A DNA stretch of 19,855 nucleotides from CAVPRW01 sp046727435 [NCBI: bacterium] (GCA_046727435.1 JBKPCR010000335.1:1-19855); one strand, 5' to 3'. Shown: positions 7,960 to 14,859, counted from the first letter of the stretch. Notes: generated by a model from the sequence alone, not told the origin. Numbers and translations: made by a program.

Positions 7960-8664
7960 ATGCGTACTCCATCTGCAAAAGCGAAATCACCGCAGGGCCT
8001 CAAAGTCGTCCTTACCGCCACAACCAAGCTGTGGCGTCAACACTACCTCACCTATGATCAAGCCCGCTATGTTGCCAAAGAAGTGCGCCGCGCCCTCCTG
8101 CTGGCGCGGCCAAAATCTCGTAAGCACGTCGTAGCCCACCTCTCGCGCGACGAAGCGCAGCGGCTCATCCGACATGCCTACCGCATGAGCGGCGTTAGAG
8201 GACTGTTGCTCAAAACCCTCTTCCAGACCGGCGCACGCGTCTCCGAGTTTGTGAATATCGCGGTCGAAGATTTTTTCTTTGACGAGGAGATGATCTTGAT
8301 TGCCAAGGCGAAAGGCGGCAAGAGCCGCTATGTGCCGATCCTCCCCGAGCTGGCCCAGGAGTTCAAAACGAACCTGGGTACGACCAGCGTCGGGCATCTG
8401 TTTGAGACGACGCACCACCAGAGCTACTCGCCCCGCCGCATCCAGCAGATTGTGAAAGAGATCGCGGCCGACGCCAAGATCACCAAGCGGATGTATCCGC
8501 ACCTCCTACGCCACTCGGTAGCGCGATTGCTCCTCAACCGCGGCATGCCCATTGACCAAATCCAGAAGTTCCTAGGACATATGAACCTGGAGACTACGCA
8601 GATTTACGCCGATTCCAGTACGGAGGCCATTAAAGAGGGCTATCAGAAGGCACTCACGGGATGA
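7960..8664 (+). CDS. Tyrosine recombinase / integrase
   Basis: This 234-residue protein has the full catalytic set of tyrosine recombinases: Arg93 in TGARVSEF, Lys118/121 in AKGGKSRYVP, His181 and Arg184 in HLLRHS, His207 in LGHMN and the nucleophile Tyr216 in QIYADSS. It would cut and rejoin DNA at a recombination site through a 3'-phosphotyrosine intermediate. It is short compared with phage integrases of 300-400 residues: the N-terminal DNA-binding part (residues 20-55) is minimal and there is no Arm-type domain, closer to XerC/D-like or IS-borne recombinases. No Shine-Dalgarno site precedes the ATG. A near-consensus promoter ends 15 bases upstream, so translation is probably from a nearly leaderless mRNA. 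The gene is intact although its left neighbours are decayed. Confidence 0.92.
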   Translation: MRTPSAKAKSPQGLKVVLTATTKLWRQHYLTYDQARYVAKEVRRALLLARPKSRKHVVAHLSRDEAQRLIRHAYRMSGVRGLLLKTLFQTGARVSEFVNIAVEDFFFDEEMILIAKAKGGKSRYVPILPELAQEFKTNLGTTSVGHLFETTHHQSYSPRRIQQIVKEIAADAKITKRMYPHLLRHSVARLLLNRGMPIDQIQKFLGHMNLETTQIYADSSTEAIKEGYQKALTG

Positions 8665-8762
8665 AGAAGCACGCAAAGTATTCATGAGCCCGTGATGTCG
8701 TATACATAGACGGCCTGATCCTGTGATATGGTTGCACCGAGGCAACGGTGGAGGGTCTTGCG

Positions 8763-9023
8763 ATGAAGCTGTGCTGGGTAGGCATGCTTGTCGTCCTCCT
8801 GGTGGTGGTAGGGTCTCGTGGGGTGATCATAGTATTCTACCGGAGTGCGGTTTCTATCCCCAGCTTTTCCATGCTCTCCCTTTGTTGCGCAGAGGCCGGT
8901 TTGCGTTTTTCCCATCGATCGCGTGAGGCACACAGTTCAGACCGTGGTCGGCGTTCCGTCAGGATAGCGGAGCTGCAAATCATGCGTGAGAGGGGTTTCC
9001 GATCCATCCTTGTGTGCCACTAG
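8763..9023 (+). CDS. Small membrane-anchored hypothetical protein (doubtful 3' half)
   Basis: ATG 8763 is preceded by GGAGGG at good spacing. The N-terminus MKLCWVGMLVVLLVVVGSRG is a strong hydrophobic segment, either a membrane anchor or an uncleaved signal. After about residue 45 the protein is Arg/Ser-rich and low in character, and from 8937 it lies antisense to the well-supported pYEATS gene. The likeliest reading is a real gene start whose original 3' end was replaced when the conflict operon arrived. I recognise no family. Confidence 0.35.
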   Translation: MKLCWVGMLVVLLVVVGSRGVIIVFYRSAVSIPSFSMLSLCCAEAGLRFSHRSREAHSSDRGRRSVRIAELQIMRERGFRSILVCH

Positions 9024-9239
9024 GGCATGCAACTGAAATATGCCCCAGCCGGCGGTTCTCATCAAGAATTTCGTCGATCGATCCGTCACCGTATGGACTG
9101 GGTCGCGGAAGGTTGGATGAAGGGTATAGATGACGCGATCGATTTGATCGAGTTCCTCGTCGGAACCGACGATCCAGACCCACCATCGCCAATAGTCGTT
9201 GCCCACGTATTCGAAATCCTGCTCAATCTTGAGTGCCAT
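8937..9239 (-). CDS. pYEATS-domain protein
   Basis: This 100-residue protein is essentially a single prokaryotic YEATS-like domain. It has WRWWVWIVGSDEELDQID, then VIYTLHPTFRDPVHTVTDRS (about 37-55), the aromatic core TAGWGIFQLHALV (62-74) and LTHDLQL (84-90). Eukaryotic YEATS domains read acylated lysines. The prokaryotic version is known mainly from comparative genomics of conflict systems, where it is thought to recognise a modified or aggregated ligand; its ligand is not known. AGGAG lies seven to eight bases before the ATG. It is the last gene of the leftward operon, 58 bases after the TIR-like gene, which suggests it modulates or senses for that effector. Confidence 0.8.
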   Translation of the reverse strand: MALKIEQDFEYVGNDYWRWWVWIVGSDEELDQIDRVIYTLHPTFRDPVHTVTDRSTKFLMRTAGWGIFQLHALVAHKDGSETPLTHDLQLRYPDGTPTTV

Positions 9240-9297
9240 AAAACCTGCTCCTTTCTTCGCGTCCCGTCAGCTGCACTGGCATGGATTCTTGGCGCGG

Positions 9298-9975
9298 TCA
9301 CTTCTTTGGGAAATATTTGTCAAGTGCAGCATCAATTCCGGGTTTGGGATCGTCCCAGGAAAACTCTTCGAAGAGCATGCCTTGAGTATCTGCTCGGAGG
9401 TGCTTGAAGTCCTTTTCAATCAGGTAGAGAACTCTCTTATTCGTTCCGCGCATCCAACCCCACTCCATTGCCACGTTGGGGTTGAACTCGGCCTGATATT
9501 TGTCTTCGACAATGGCGACGCCGCGGCCGCAACAAAAAAGGTAGGCTTCGACGTTGTCCCACAGCCAATTGTGGTACGGCACTCGTTGTTCCGACGCGAT
9601 CCGCGGATGGTAACCGTTTGTCTCGAGACCGTTCACAACATGCGCGATGATCTCTTTGAGCCGCACATCTTGCGGCGAGGGATTCTGCTCCTTGGGGAAC
9701 TTGGTCATGAGGAACACGGCGTCATCGTATGTAGCCCCTTTTTCATAAAACGAGTCCAAGATCGCGAAGTGACGGTCGTGATGGGGCGGGAAACGTACCA
9801 ACATTTCCAAGGCGGCAGCAATTTGCGCTTCCCAATCTTGAATGTGCCGATCGAGCAGTGCCTTGTGACCTTTAGGATCGCCGGGGCTGGTTTCTTGGTC
9901 ACGCTCTTTTTGCAAAAGGCTAACGCGCGTATAAAGTGAGCGAAGCTCATCTATGGTTTCCTTGAAGCTAGGCAT
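9298..9975 (-). CDS. TIR-superfamily-like effector
   Basis: The frame is open to a TTG at 10014, but that start has no Shine-Dalgarno site. ATG 9975 has GAGG eight bases upstream and is preferred, giving 225 residues. Residues 1-65 are helical and likely coiled coil (TIDELRSLYTRVSLLQKERD). The C-terminal half is a Rossmann-like TIR/deoxyribosyltransferase-related domain: AVFLMTKFP, a helix carrying RLKEIIAHVV, LWDNVEAYLFCCGRGVAIVED, then FNPNVAMEWGWMRG with the putative catalytic Glu171, and the strand KRVLYLIE. Family knowledge places such domains as NAD- or nucleotide-cleaving effectors of immune systems; catalysis here is inferred. It is the middle gene between the TPR hydrolase and the pYEATS gene. 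Confidence 0.75.
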   Translation of the reverse strand: MPSFKETIDELRSLYTRVSLLQKERDQETSPGDPKGHKALLDRHIQDWEAQIAAALEMLVRFPPHHDRHFAILDSFYEKGATYDDAVFLMTKFPKEQNPSPQDVRLKEIIAHVVNGLETNGYHPRIASEQRVPYHNWLWDNVEAYLFCCGRGVAIVEDKYQAEFNPNVAMEWGWMRGTNKRVLYLIEKDFKHLRADTQGMLFEEFSWDDPKPGIDAALDKYFPKK

Positions 9976-10055
9976 ATCACGGACCTCGATGATGAATCCC
10001 GGTTTTTTCGCCAACTAACAGTGCGTCTTCAAGCGCCGCTTGAATGTTCGTTCAT

Positions 10056-11456
10056 CTAGGCTGGGAACGCTCCAATCTCCTCATCGTTTAAGGCTCCCCG
10101 GAAAAGGCCTTCCAGCCAGTCCTGAGCGGCGACATCGCCTACATGCCGTGCGACGACGACCGCTTGTTGATACATCGAAGCAAGTTCGCGGGGTTTCGGC
10201 TGCAATTGCACCGCCTGCTGATAAGACTCGAACGCCTTGCGGGACTCGCCCAAATGCAGCCAGGCTTCGCCCTCGGTGGCCAGCAGCCACTTGTCAGGCG
10301 AGGCTTGCGCTCGGGCCTGGGCGCAATGTTCCAGAACTTTTTTTGCCATGATTTTGGCAGTGTCGCGATTGTCACCATAGGTAAGATCCATGAAGGCAAC
10401 ATTGATGCCGAGGTAAAATGCCTGGGGATGGTCGTTGTTGGCCTCCGCCAGTTCAAGACCGCGGGCGTACAAGGCTCGCGCTTGCCGGGCGTCTTCTTCG
10501 ACGCGTTCCACGATCCAGCGGCGTTTCAGGCGGCCCGCCAGGACACCTAAGGCGTCGATGTGATCCCGGCCCCTGGCTCTCTCCAGCGCTAGAATCGCGT
10601 CGTTTCGACGTCCCACGCCTTCCAGAGCCAATGCTAACTCGACGAGGGCGGCAGGGTCCAGGCGATCTTTTTGTGGTTCAAGCAGGGCGATGGCGTCGCG
10701 GAAATTGCGGGACTCCACCGCCACCTTGGCGGCATTCCAGGGACCGGCGGGCGCCGCAGTGCCGATCAGACCATTCAGAACGAGTTGTACGCTCAGGTCG
10801 TTGGCGTCCAGCGGCTTGACAATCTCCAGATGATTACCCTGGACTACAGCGCATTGCAATGACGAGAAGGGCTCGAGGGAAGAGCTTCGCGGAACGAAAT
10901 AATCCTCATCGCCACCGATGACGTAGAATTGAAACGGCGGTTGGGACCCGATTGTCTGCGACCATCTCGCCCGCAAATCGGTGATGAACCGTGAGCCTTG
11001 CCCCATATCGCCGATCGATCGCTTCCAAAACTGGAGCCAAGATGCCGTGACCAGGCCTTTGCTTGGAGTTCCGAAAAGGAATACATGGCTGATTCGATTG
11101 CAGAATCGAGAATCATCGATCAGGGCACGCTGGACCGCAAGACCGCCCATGCTGTGGCCGACCAAGGCCAGGGTCTTGTACGAGCGCAAAAGAACCTCCG
11201 CATCCGTTCGCAACAGATCGGCGACGGAAGCCAACTCTGGATCCCCTCGCCAAATGCCGCGAATGTCCAGGGCGAGCGTAGTCGCGTACCCCAAGCTGAA
11301 AATATCCCAGTCGCTGATGCGCGAATCCTGCCTGAGAAATTTGGGAAAATGCCCCCATGTCAACTCCGGATGGCCCGTGAAGCCATGAATGAAGACGATA
11401 GCAACTTCGTTGCCTTCTTTTCGATGAACAGTGAGGTTCGGAATCATGGTGGCCAT
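10056..11456 (-). CDS. Alpha/beta hydrolase fused to TPR-S-like repeats
   Basis: ATG 11456 (MATMIPNLTV) is chosen because AGGGAG lies seven bases upstream; the open frame to 11579 adds 41 residues without a better site. Residues 18-230 are an alpha/beta-hydrolase with oxyanion motif IHGFTG (23-28), nucleophile Ser102 in LVGHSMGGLAVQ, acid Asp185 in GGDEDYFVP and His209 in QGNHLEI. The triad is complete, so lipase/esterase-type activity is likely. Residues about 240-450 are helical repeats (NFRDAIALLEP, NDAILALERARG, AFYLGINVAFM, SRKAFESYQQAVQLQP) of the TPR-S kind seen in the 673-codon gene at 2235-4256. The gene heads the operon and ends 80 bases before the TIR-like start. It is cytoplasmic, with no signal peptide. 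The combination fits a sensor-gated effector; this role is inferred. Confidence 0.85.
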   Translation of the reverse strand: MATMIPNLTVHRKEGNEVAIVFIHGFTGHPELTWGHFPKFLRQDSRISDWDIFSLGYATTLALDIRGIWRGDPELASVADLLRTDAEVLLRSYKTLALVGHSMGGLAVQRALIDDSRFCNRISHVFLFGTPSKGLVTASWLQFWKRSIGDMGQGSRFITDLRARWSQTIGSQPPFQFYVIGGDEDYFVPRSSSLEPFSSLQCAVVQGNHLEIVKPLDANDLSVQLVLNGLIGTAAPAGPWNAAKVAVESRNFRDAIALLEPQKDRLDPAALVELALALEGVGRRNDAILALERARGRDHIDALGVLAGRLKRRWIVERVEEDARQARALYARGLELAEANNDHPQAFYLGINVAFMDLTYGDNRDTAKIMAKKVLEHCAQARAQASPDKWLLATEGEAWLHLGESRKAFESYQQAVQLQPKPRELASMYQQAVVVARHVGDVAAQDWLEGLFRGALNDEEIGAFPA

Positions 11457-11823
11457 GTGGACTCCCTGGCTAAGCCCCTCCACACTTCGATGGACAGATC
11501 GGACGTATTGGCAATCTGTCCGGCAACCTTGTCCACCTTTTTTTAGGTGTAGCGGGTCAATGTTGATACGCAAACGCATTTAAGGGACGATGCAGAGGCA
11601 GGATACACCTTCCGATCAAAACGGCCAAGTCTACTGAATATGCGAGACCTATGGGCGTTCATACCCCGTGTCCAGCGCGCACTACAATAGGCCAACTGTC
11701 CGCGAATTGTTGTCGCACAATGACAATGACCCTGTAGACGTTTTAAATGTTCTGTCTGATTTTGGCAAATCGCTCATGTGCAAGTATGCAGAAAACCAGC
11801 TCTGAGTGGCTGGCCATTTTTTA
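11457..11823. other. Intergenic between conflict operon and Nudix gene
   Basis: This segment is more AT-rich than its neighbours and must hold the operon promoter, although no clean -35/-10 pair is seen for it. A small hairpin (CACCT 11534-11538 with AGGTG 11545-11549, T6 loop) lies in the operon leader. TGTCTGATTT occurs twice, at 11753-11762 and 11830-11839. No ORF is supported. Confidence 0.4.
11792..11820. terminator. Terminator-like hairpin downstream of the Nudix gene
   Basis: CCAGC (11796-11800) pairs with GCTGG (11809-11813). On the minus strand the stem is followed directly by four T, and on the plus strand a T6 run follows three bases after it. The stem is short, so termination may be weak; its position just past the Nudix stop supports the minus-strand use. 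Confidence 0.45.
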
Positions 11824-12270
11824 CTATAATGTCTGATTTGTCGCTCGCGTCAGGGACAGTGCGGTCTTGGCTTGTGCCACCACCTCCGGGGCAAAGAGCC
11901 GTTCGGCCCCAAACGCCATGGTCAGGCCGGCGGCGACCTCGGGAGCAAACCACTCTGCTCGCTCGCCCTCATATACCGGTGGTGTGCCATCAGCCTTGAA
12001 CAGGTAAGTGAACACGAATTCTTTGCGTCCGTCCACTGCTCGCGCCATGAGAAACTTGAGGGCCCGTGGATCGGCGATCTCAATGCCGAGTTCCTCACGG
12101 AGCTCGCGGATCGCGCACGCTTCAGGTGTCTCTCCCGCCTCGCAGTGACCACCCCACTCATCCCACTTCCCCGGCTCCTGGATCGTGGGGACGTTATCGC
12201 GCTTCTGGAGCAATACGTGCCCGGCCCTATCGAATACGAGGATAGCGGTGGTTCTCGTCTGGCTTTCCAT
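11824..12270 (-). CDS. Nudix hydrolase
   Basis: This 148-residue protein has a perfect Nudix box at residues 41-63 (G-x5-E-x7-REL-x-EE-L-G-I), with metal-binding Glu59 and Glu60. It would hydrolyse a nucleoside diphosphate linked to another group, using divalent metal; the substrate cannot be told from sequence. The N-terminus TTAILVFDRAGHVLLQKRD and the phrase WDEWGGHCEAGE resemble MutT-like or IPP-isomerase-like NTP/dNTP-type members. Length is normal for a single-domain enzyme. The Shine-Dalgarno site is weak (AGAG). It stands alone, facing the conflict operon's upstream end, and an 8-bp inverted repeat at 12315-12342 lies upstream. Nudix enzymes sometimes accompany NAD-linked defence systems, but a link here is speculation. 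Confidence 0.9.
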   Translation of the reverse strand: MESQTRTTAILVFDRAGHVLLQKRDNVPTIQEPGKWDEWGGHCEAGETPEACAIRELREELGIEIADPRALKFLMARAVDGRKEFVFTYLFKADGTPPVYEGERAEWFAPEVAAGLTMAFGAERLFAPEVVAQAKTALSLTRATNQTL

Positions 12271-12314
12271 GACATCTCTGGTATTGCTGCATGCCAGCTG
12301 ATCGAGTGGTGTCT

Positions 12315-12342
12315 TATACTCTTAAGATGCTGCTAGAGTATA
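12315..12342. promoter_or_regulatory. Operator-like inverted repeat upstream of the Nudix gene
   Basis: TATACTCT (12315-12322) and AGAGTATA (12335-12342) form a perfect 8-bp inverted repeat. The half-site centres are 20 bases apart, about two helical turns, which suits a dimeric repressor. It lies 45-72 bases upstream of the Nudix start codon. No regulator gene sits next to it. Confidence 0.45.
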
Positions 12343-12532
12343 TCACGACAGATCCGACTTCCGGTGAAGCACGCCACCGACGTGCCAGGCTCAGATGGGA
12401 CTCGACGGCCCTCCCCTCAAACCACTTGCAGCGCCGGACGCGTTTATGCATAGAATACATCGCACGTTGGTGAACGCATAGAGACCGGGATGTCCCAGTA
12501 TGACACGGGGATCTGCGCGAAGGAGAGCGCCG

Positions 12533-12766
12533 ATGTGGCTTGAAGAAATGGTGTGGCTGTGGTTGCCTATCGCCGGCGGGGTGGGCATGTGGATGATCTG
12601 GAGCCTCGTCACGCTGAAACGAGACGTGCGCGCCTTGCGACAGAGACTGGCGCAGATCGAAGCGTCGTCGCCAGGTGCGACAACGCCATGTCCCCGCGGG
12701 TTCGCCGGCGTGTGTTTGAGTTTCATCGTGATCTCCTCTGCACGGTCACGGTCTCTTCTTGCGTGA
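12533..12766 (+). CDS. Small membrane protein with coiled-coil tail
   Basis: ATG 12533 has AAGGAG seven bases upstream, an excellent ribosome binding site, and gives 77 residues. Residues 2-25 are hydrophobic and rich in Trp and Met (MVWLWLPIAGGVGMWMIW), one transmembrane helix. They are followed by a basic helical stretch (LKRDVRALRQRLAQIEASS) that could form a coiled coil. The C-terminus is less characteristic. Size and layout resemble small phage-type membrane proteins such as holin/spanin-like or envelope-stress peptides, but I cannot name a family. It converges on the leftward satellite-like operon, with 13 bases between the stops. Confidence 0.6.
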   Translation: MWLEEMVWLWLPIAGGVGMWMIWSLVTLKRDVRALRQRLAQIEASSPGATTPCPRGFAGVCLSFIVISSARSRSLLA

Positions 12767-12779
12767 TCGTCATTCTCCG

Positions 12780-13115
12780 TCATGGGGCACGGGGCCGCAT
12801 GTGCTGCAGCAGCTCCAGGTAGCGCTTCGTCTCATCCGCGGTCATCAAGTCGTCTGGCAGGATAATCGTGCGTGCCTGGGCCTGATAGCACTGGGGACAC
12901 AAGAGCCCCTCGCCGCACTCGCAGCGTTGGTCTGACGTCCGAATGCGAGCGATATAGGGCGAAACACGATCGGCCAACGGGACTAGCTCCTGCCATTCGT
13001 CCTCGGTACCCGTCCACTCATAGGTGCAAACATGGCAGACCAGTGGTATCCCATGCCGCGCACAGCAGCGCAAGCGGGTGGCCACGGTGCGCAGTCGGGT
13101 CTCATACCTGTTCAT
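12780..13115 (-). CDS. Small Cys-rich (zinc-ribbon-like) hypothetical protein
   Basis: This 111-residue protein has Cys pairs that look like metal ligands: C17/C18, CHVC (27-30) and C65-x-C67-x5-C73-x2-C76 (CECGEGLLCPQC). The C-terminus is helical (TADETKRYLELLQHM). GGAG lies four bases before the ATG, and the first 14 bases overlap the upstream 52-residue ORF, so the two are translationally coupled. It is the last gene of the leftward operon. Zinc-binding is inferred from Cys spacing; no family is recognised. Confidence 0.65.
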   Translation of the reverse strand: MNRYETRLRTVATRLRCCARHGIPLVCHVCTYEWTGTEDEWQELVPLADRVSPYIARIRTSDQRCECGEGLLCPQCYQAQARTIILPDDLMTADETKRYLELLQHMRPRAP

Positions 13116-13260
13116 CAGACTCCAGCCTCGCCAACTTGGCCTTCAACTCATCGATCTCGCGCTGCATCGCCGCCACTTGCAACTTCAGCCCGGCGATTTG
13201 CAAGACCAGCCGTGCCGTGAACAGCCCTTCCTGGACCACGCTTTCTTCTCGGGCCTTCAT
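13102..13260 (-). CDS. Small coiled-coil protein (52 aa)
   Basis: The frame reads MKAREESVVQEGLFTAR, continues through LQIAGLKLQVAAMQ and ends REIDELKAKLARLESDEQV, a regular heptad coiled coil. AGGGAG lies four to five bases before the ATG. The start overlaps the stop of the upstream frame as ATGA, and the end overlaps the next gene by 14 bases. Such short coiled-coil proteins are common among phage accessory genes; the role is unknown. Confidence 0.65.
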   Translation of the reverse strand: MKAREESVVQEGLFTARLVLQIAGLKLQVAAMQREIDELKAKLARLESDEQV

Positions 13261-13598
13261 GTCACTCCCTTCCCCGCTTGCATCCGTTGCGCCATCTCCT
13301 CCAGTCTGGCGGTGATACGCGCCCCCCAGCCATCATCGGGGGCCAGCGCCTCGGGGTGCTGTTGGCCCCAGCGCTGCAAAACCTCCAGATCGGCAGCCGC
13401 CTGTACGGAGGTGTCCCCGATCAGCAGTACCTACGCAGACTTGACCGCGGGATGCCACGCGGCGTCAAGCGCCTCACCAATCTTGAGCCGGACCCGTGCC
13501 GCGACTCGTGTCCTGGCAGACTCCACGTCCAAGTCAAAGGAGGGTTGGCTGGCCTGCAGCTGGGCTTCGAGCTTACCTACGCGCCGCTTCAGGTTCAT
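13257..13598 (-). pseudogene. Small operon gene interrupted by an in-frame amber codon
   Basis: ATG 13598 overlaps the upstream stop (ATGA), and the frame ends in TGA overlapping the next ATG (ATGA), exactly the coupling used throughout this operon. The 113-codon frame is protein-like on both sides of a single TAG at 13431-13433. Before it are MNLKRRVGKLEAQLQAS and RVAARVRLKIGEALDAAW; after it are QAAADLEVLQRWGQQHPEALA and WGARITARLEEMAQRMQAGK. The second half has no start codon or ribosome binding site of its own. It may be a point-mutated gene, a truncated but functional 55-residue protein, or a suppressed amber. The N-terminus carries the LxxRVxxLE motif shared with its neighbours. Confidence 0.6.
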
Positions 13599-13840
13599 GG
13601 CTGGACCTCCGCATTCCAGACGGCCTCAAGGACCCTGGTGAAGTCTAGCGGGCGTCCCGAGAGGGCTTCCGCACGGGCCATTGCCCGCAGCTCCGCATCA
13701 GTGGGCATCTCGACGCCGTCCAAGCGGCTCAGCACTGCATAGCAGGCCCGCAGAATGGTATAGGAGCACATCGTCAGCCGGGTTGGGTCGCGGTGCGGGG
13801 CTTCCAAGCGTGCAATGCGGGCCTCAAAGGATCGTGCCAT
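13595..13840 (-). CDS. Small helical hypothetical protein with LExRIxRLE motif
   Basis: This 81-residue protein begins MARSFEARIARLEAP, then TMCSYTILRACYAVLSRLDG and a helical end (DAELRAMARAEALSGRPLDFTRVLEAVW). GGAGAG lies eight bases before the ATG. The stop overlaps the next start as ATGA. The N-terminal FEARIARLE matches the motif of three other genes in the operon, which suggests paralogy or a shared oligomerisation helix. No family is recognised. Confidence 0.65.
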   Translation of the reverse strand: MARSFEARIARLEAPHRDPTRLTMCSYTILRACYAVLSRLDGVEMPTDAELRAMARAEALSGRPLDFTRVLEAVWNAEVQP

Positions 13841-13858
13841 GGTGATTGCTCTCCACGC

Positions 13859-14110
13859 TCATCGCTCACCTCTTAGGATAGCTGCATGCCTGCATCGAAT
13901 CGCGTCGAGCTCCGTAGCCTCCTGCTCGGTCAGCTCATCATAGAGTCGATGCAGTATCTGACGTTGCTGGTCGTCGGGTAGCGCCAGCACGTGTCGGGCT
14001 TCATCCAACACCTGGTCAGCACTGAAGCCAAAGGGTTGACCCGCGTTGGCGGCCAGGCGCCGCAGGTGGTCATACTCCAGCCGCTCCAGCCGCCGACGTG
14101 CATCACGCAT
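13859..14110 (-). CDS. Small helical hypothetical protein (83 aa)
   Basis: The frame is open further upstream, but ATG 14110 (MRDARRRLERLEYDHL) is preferred: it has AGAAGAG upstream, overlaps the preceding stop by only eight bases, and places the RRLERLE motif at the N-terminus as in the neighbouring genes. The rest is helical (SADQVLDEARHVLALPDDQQRQILHRLYDELTEQEA split over two helices). Product unknown; likely an accessory protein of the phage- or satellite-like module. Confidence 0.6.
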   Translation of the reverse strand: MRDARRRLERLEYDHLRRLAANAGQPFGFSADQVLDEARHVLALPDDQQRQILHRLYDELTEQEATELDAIRCRHAAILRGER

Positions 14111-14375
14111 GGATATCTCTTCTCTGCGCATAATAGGTTTGGACCCGCTCAGTCCAGGCCTCGGCCGATGGGGCTTTCTCGGGGAGCAAGGCCCCATAAC
14201 GCTTCCCTGGGCACCCCGGCGTGCACGCACAGGCCAGCCGCTCAGTCAGCCAGACATCTTGCACGTCATTGGGCAGAGCCCAGGGGTAGAAGAGGACCGG
14301 GATCCAATGCCCTTCGCTGTTATGGTCCCGCTGATAACTTTCGATGCGACTGATGCGCTTCTCCAGGTCCTTCAT
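14103..14375 (-). CDS. Small hypothetical protein with LExRIxRIE motif
   Basis: This 90-residue protein begins MKDLEKRISRIESYQRDH and continues WIPVLFYPWALPNDVQDVW and ERLACACTPGCPGKRYG, with three Cys close together. GGAGA lies about eight bases before the ATG. The start overlaps the upstream stop as ATGA and the end overlaps the next gene by eight bases. I recognise no family; the N-terminal motif is shared with adjacent genes. Confidence 0.65.
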   Translation of the reverse strand: MKDLEKRISRIESYQRDHNSEGHWIPVLFYPWALPNDVQDVWLTERLACACTPGCPGKRYGALLPEKAPSAEAWTERVQTYYAQRRDIHA

Positions 14376-14614
14376 GGGCGATTCTCCGCCGATAGGGTAG
14401 CCTCCAGCATGGCGAGACGGGTTTCCAGGTCAGCCGTTTCCACGAGTTTGGTATAGGCGCCAGCGAGTTGGGCCAAGGCGTGGGCCGACTTCAGCACCAA
14501 ATCGTTAGAGGGAGGTCGGGTATCAAGCAGCGCTTCGACTTCGACGATGGTCCGCCACAAGACTCGCCGCAGATCCGACAAATCACCCGATTTTAAGCGG
14601 CGCTTTCGTCGCAC
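14372..14614 (-). CDS. Small basic helical protein (80 aa)
   Basis: A GTG start at 14614 has AAGGGG just upstream. The protein starts MRRKRRLKSGDLSDLRRVLWR and continues as helices (TIVEVEALLDTRP, LKSAHALAQLAGAYTKLVE), ending LETRLAMLEATLSAENRP. This layout resembles small phage DNA-packaging or replication accessory proteins, but the match is only general. The C-terminal LETRLAMLE echoes the N-terminal motif of the following genes. The stop overlaps the next start as ATGA. Confidence 0.6.
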   Translation of the reverse strand: MRRKRRLKSGDLSDLRRVLWRTIVEVEALLDTRPPSNDLVLKSAHALAQLAGAYTKLVETADLETRLAMLEATLSAENRP

Positions 14615-14643
14615 AACCCCTTATTCCTCACTGAGATAGCTCG

Positions 14644-14859
14644 CTACCCCCCTCCACTTCTATTGCCAACGGCCGCCTTGAGATCACCCTCCGCCAGCGT
14701 CGCCAGCATGACCAGCTTCCCCCGGAGCCCCTGCAGCGCCGGACTGATCCCCAGCCGCGCGCCGATGATCTCCGCGGCCGCTTGCGCGCTCCGCATCGAT
14801 TGATCAAGGTCCCAGCGGCGCTCGGCGCGGTCATCTGCCGTAAGCCAGGGTATACTGCG
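14644..14859 (-). pseudogene. Start-less small ORF, probable gene remnant
   Basis: The frame reads WLTADDRAERRWDLDQSMRS, AQAAAEIIGARLGISPAL and LRGKLVMLATLAEGDLKAAV, convincingly protein-like, but it begins at a TAG (14860-14862) with no start codon until the internal ATG 14796. Either the gene starts at 14796 (50 residues, poor ribosome binding site) or its 5' end was lost. Unlike its neighbours it is not coupled by overlap. Confidence 0.4.

Noticed and set aside
9976-10014. TTG start extending the TIR-like protein by 13 residues
   Set aside because: No Shine-Dalgarno site precedes the TTG, while ATG 9975 has GAGG at good spacing.
13024-13641. Long + strand frame opposite the small-gene string
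   Set aside because: It is antisense to several leftward genes that have ribosome binding sites and ATGA couplings. Its translation is Ser/Ala/Arg-rich with no recognisable motif.
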